The position numbers and the translations under genes are program-made. From NCBI GenBank assembly GCA_030600975.1, contig JAUVUL010000060.1, forward strand, positions 1 to 7,874: 7,874 nucleotides of DNA, read 5' to 3'. The notes beneath the pieces were generated by a model. That model did not search any database. It saw only the letters and a list, made by a program, of their open reading frames with translations, and had not been told where the DNA came from. Origin of the DNA: Candidatus Aegiribacteria sp. Its GTDB lineage: Bacteria > Fermentibacterota > Fermentibacteria > Fermentibacterales > JCC-6. Of the stretch, positions 7,081-7,874 are shown one piece after another. Within the stretch, counting starts at the first letter, position 1. The number at the start of each line of letters is the position of its first letter.

Positions 7081-7547
7081 ACTGTTCAAATGCTTTAAGA
7101 ATAATAAGCCTTATTATCGATGGAGAAGCTGCCGAATATCAGAAAAGACTTCTTGATTTCCACCTGATGGGTTGCGGTTCATGTAGAAAAGCTTTGAATA
7201 TGTGCAGGGATATTTCGGAGATAGCCAGAAAACTACCCGCTCCTCCCCCTCCTGCAGACCTTGAAAAGAAGGTCAGGGAAATGCTCCATACCACCGTCGA
7301 TATCAGGCATTCGGAGCACAGGCTCCGCAGCGCGTTTCTGGCGGTGCCCGCTGTTGCTGCTATTCTGATCTTCGCCCTTACGATACTTCCACTTTCCGGC
7401 GATCAGGAATCGATCACTGAACCTGCAGGCATCGGAATAGCCGCAATTGAATCAAAGAACGCTGATATCCGGCTTTCTTCGAAATCGGGAATCAGGACAG
7501 CTCCTCTCTCTGAATATTCCAGGCAGGCGAGCCTGATCTCCTTTTGA
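7077..7547 (+). CDS. Zinc-finger (ZAS-type) transmembrane anti-sigma factor
   Basis: This 156-residue protein is predicted to hold the upstream sigma factor inactive at the inner membrane. The N-terminal cytoplasmic part contains Cys3 and the canonical H29-xxx-C33-xx-C36 zinc motif within DFHLMGCGSC. A proline-rich linker (PAPPPP, about 54-59) and a charged stretch lead to a single membrane helix at about 85-107 (AFLAVPAVAAILIFALTILPL). A tail of about 50 residues is left outside the cytoplasm, with no recognisable sensor domain. The ATG overlaps the sigma stop as ATGA; an ATG at 7062 in the same frame would overlap further and would put residues before Cys3 that relatives lack. The pairing with the sigma gene and the intact zinc motif make the role secure, while the signal sensed and the mode of release (proteolysis or thiol oxidation) are unknown. 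Confidence 0.9.
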   Translation: MNCSNALRIISLIIDGEAAEYQKRLLDFHLMGCGSCRKALNMCRDISEIARKLPAPPPPADLEKKVREMLHTTVDIRHSEHRLRSAFLAVPAVAAILIFALTILPLSGDQESITEPAGIGIAAIESKNADIRLSSKSGIRTAPLSEYSRQASLISF

Positions 7548-7552
7548 CAATA

Positions 7553-7874
7553 ATGATTCCGTTCCTTATTGCAGCCGCAGTACTCACAACACCGACCTCC
7601 GTGATGGATCAGGCACTTTCGGTACGAATAGAAATCTCCCCGGGTATAACAGAATTATCCACAGCAGTCGCGATTTCACCCAACCATGCAGTAACACTCT
7701 GCATTTTTTCACTTGACGATTCCGTTACTGTAGAAACGCCTTACGGGATGCTGTATCCCGATTCCTTCATTGTATCGCCGGGTCTGGGCATGGTAATAAT
7801 GACCTTTGAGGAAGAAGTATTCGACAGCTATCAGATCCCTTCCGATATAATACCGGATATAGGAGAAAAACTTA
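7553..7874 (+). CDS. Unidentified, probably exported protein, third gene of the sigma operon (3' end outside window)
   Basis: An open frame starts five bases after the anti-sigma stop and stays open to the right edge, giving 107 residues. The start MIPFLIAAAVLTTPTSV is hydrophobic like a signal peptide but lacks the usual basic residues. The rest alternates hydrophobic and polar residues in a beta-strand-like way (for example VTLCIFSLDDSVTVETPYG and SFIVSPGLGMVIMTFEEE). A TTG at 7544, in frame and overlapping the anti-sigma TGA, could be the true start (MTIMIPFL), but no good ribosome site is seen for either. I do not recognise the family. In many bacteria a periplasmic HtrA-type protease follows an ECF sigma/anti-sigma pair, and the strand pattern faintly recalls a trypsin-like fold, but no catalytic triad is visible in this part. 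Its place suggests a role in the envelope response. Confidence 0.7.
   Translation, partial: MIPFLIAAAVLTTPTSVMDQALSVRIEISPGITELSTAVAISPNHAVTLCIFSLDDSVTVETPYGMLYPDSFIVSPGLGMVIMTFEEEVFDSYQIPSDIIPDIGEKL

Noticed and set aside
1..7874. CRISPR array, insertion sequence, tRNA, phage or new defence system
   Set aside because: No direct-repeat arrays, transposase motifs, terminal inverted repeats, tRNA-like folds or defence gene signatures were seen on either strand. The genes are mostly housekeeping and envelope functions.

Overview
The window looks like chromosomal DNA from a Gram-negative bacterium. It has a lipid A exporter-type ABC protein, a heptosyltransferase-family (GT9) glycosyltransferase and a putative lipoprotein, all of which imply an outer membrane carrying lipopolysaccharide. 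Base composition looks close to balanced by eye, and intergenic gaps are short. Nothing fixes the phylum. The long first extracytoplasmic loop of the exporter and the placing of mutS beside envelope genes suggest an uncultivated lineage rather than a well-studied proteobacterium, but that is only an impression.

Layout. A leftward (minus-strand) block runs from about 6386 to the left edge: an MsbA-like ABC exporter, a GT9 glycosyltransferase whose start lies inside the exporter gene, mutS starting in an ATGA overlap with the glycosyltransferase stop, a 148-base gap, an isoaspartyl methyltransferase (pcm-like) with an N-terminal lipoprotein-type signal, and the first 30 codons of another gene starting in an ATGA overlap with the pcm stop. 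A rightward block starts at 6487: an ECF sigma factor with a TTG start, a zinc-binding membrane anti-sigma factor (ATGA overlap), and an unrecognised, apparently exported protein cut off by the right edge. The two blocks diverge from a gap of about 100 bases (6387-6486), which must hold promoters for both.

How the genes fit together. The sigma/anti-sigma pair is a standard envelope-sensing module. The anti-sigma has the HxxxCxxC zinc motif, one membrane helix and a short extracytoplasmic tail. A GGAAC element sits at a suitable distance upstream of the sigma gene, so autoregulation is plausible. The exporter and glycosyltransferase both belong to lipopolysaccharide assembly. MutS (mismatch repair) is a complete 853-residue protein that appears to be co-transcribed and translationally coupled with them, an unusual partnership. 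The methyltransferase repairs isoaspartate damage in proteins; its signal-like N-terminus would place it outside the cytoplasm, where its cofactor S-adenosylmethionine is not expected.

I found no mobile element, CRISPR array, tRNA, rRNA, phage gene or clear new defence system. The most interesting points are the predicted export of the methyltransferase, the mutS/lipopolysaccharide operon, the unknown third gene of the sigma operon, and the palindromes in the two regulatory gaps.
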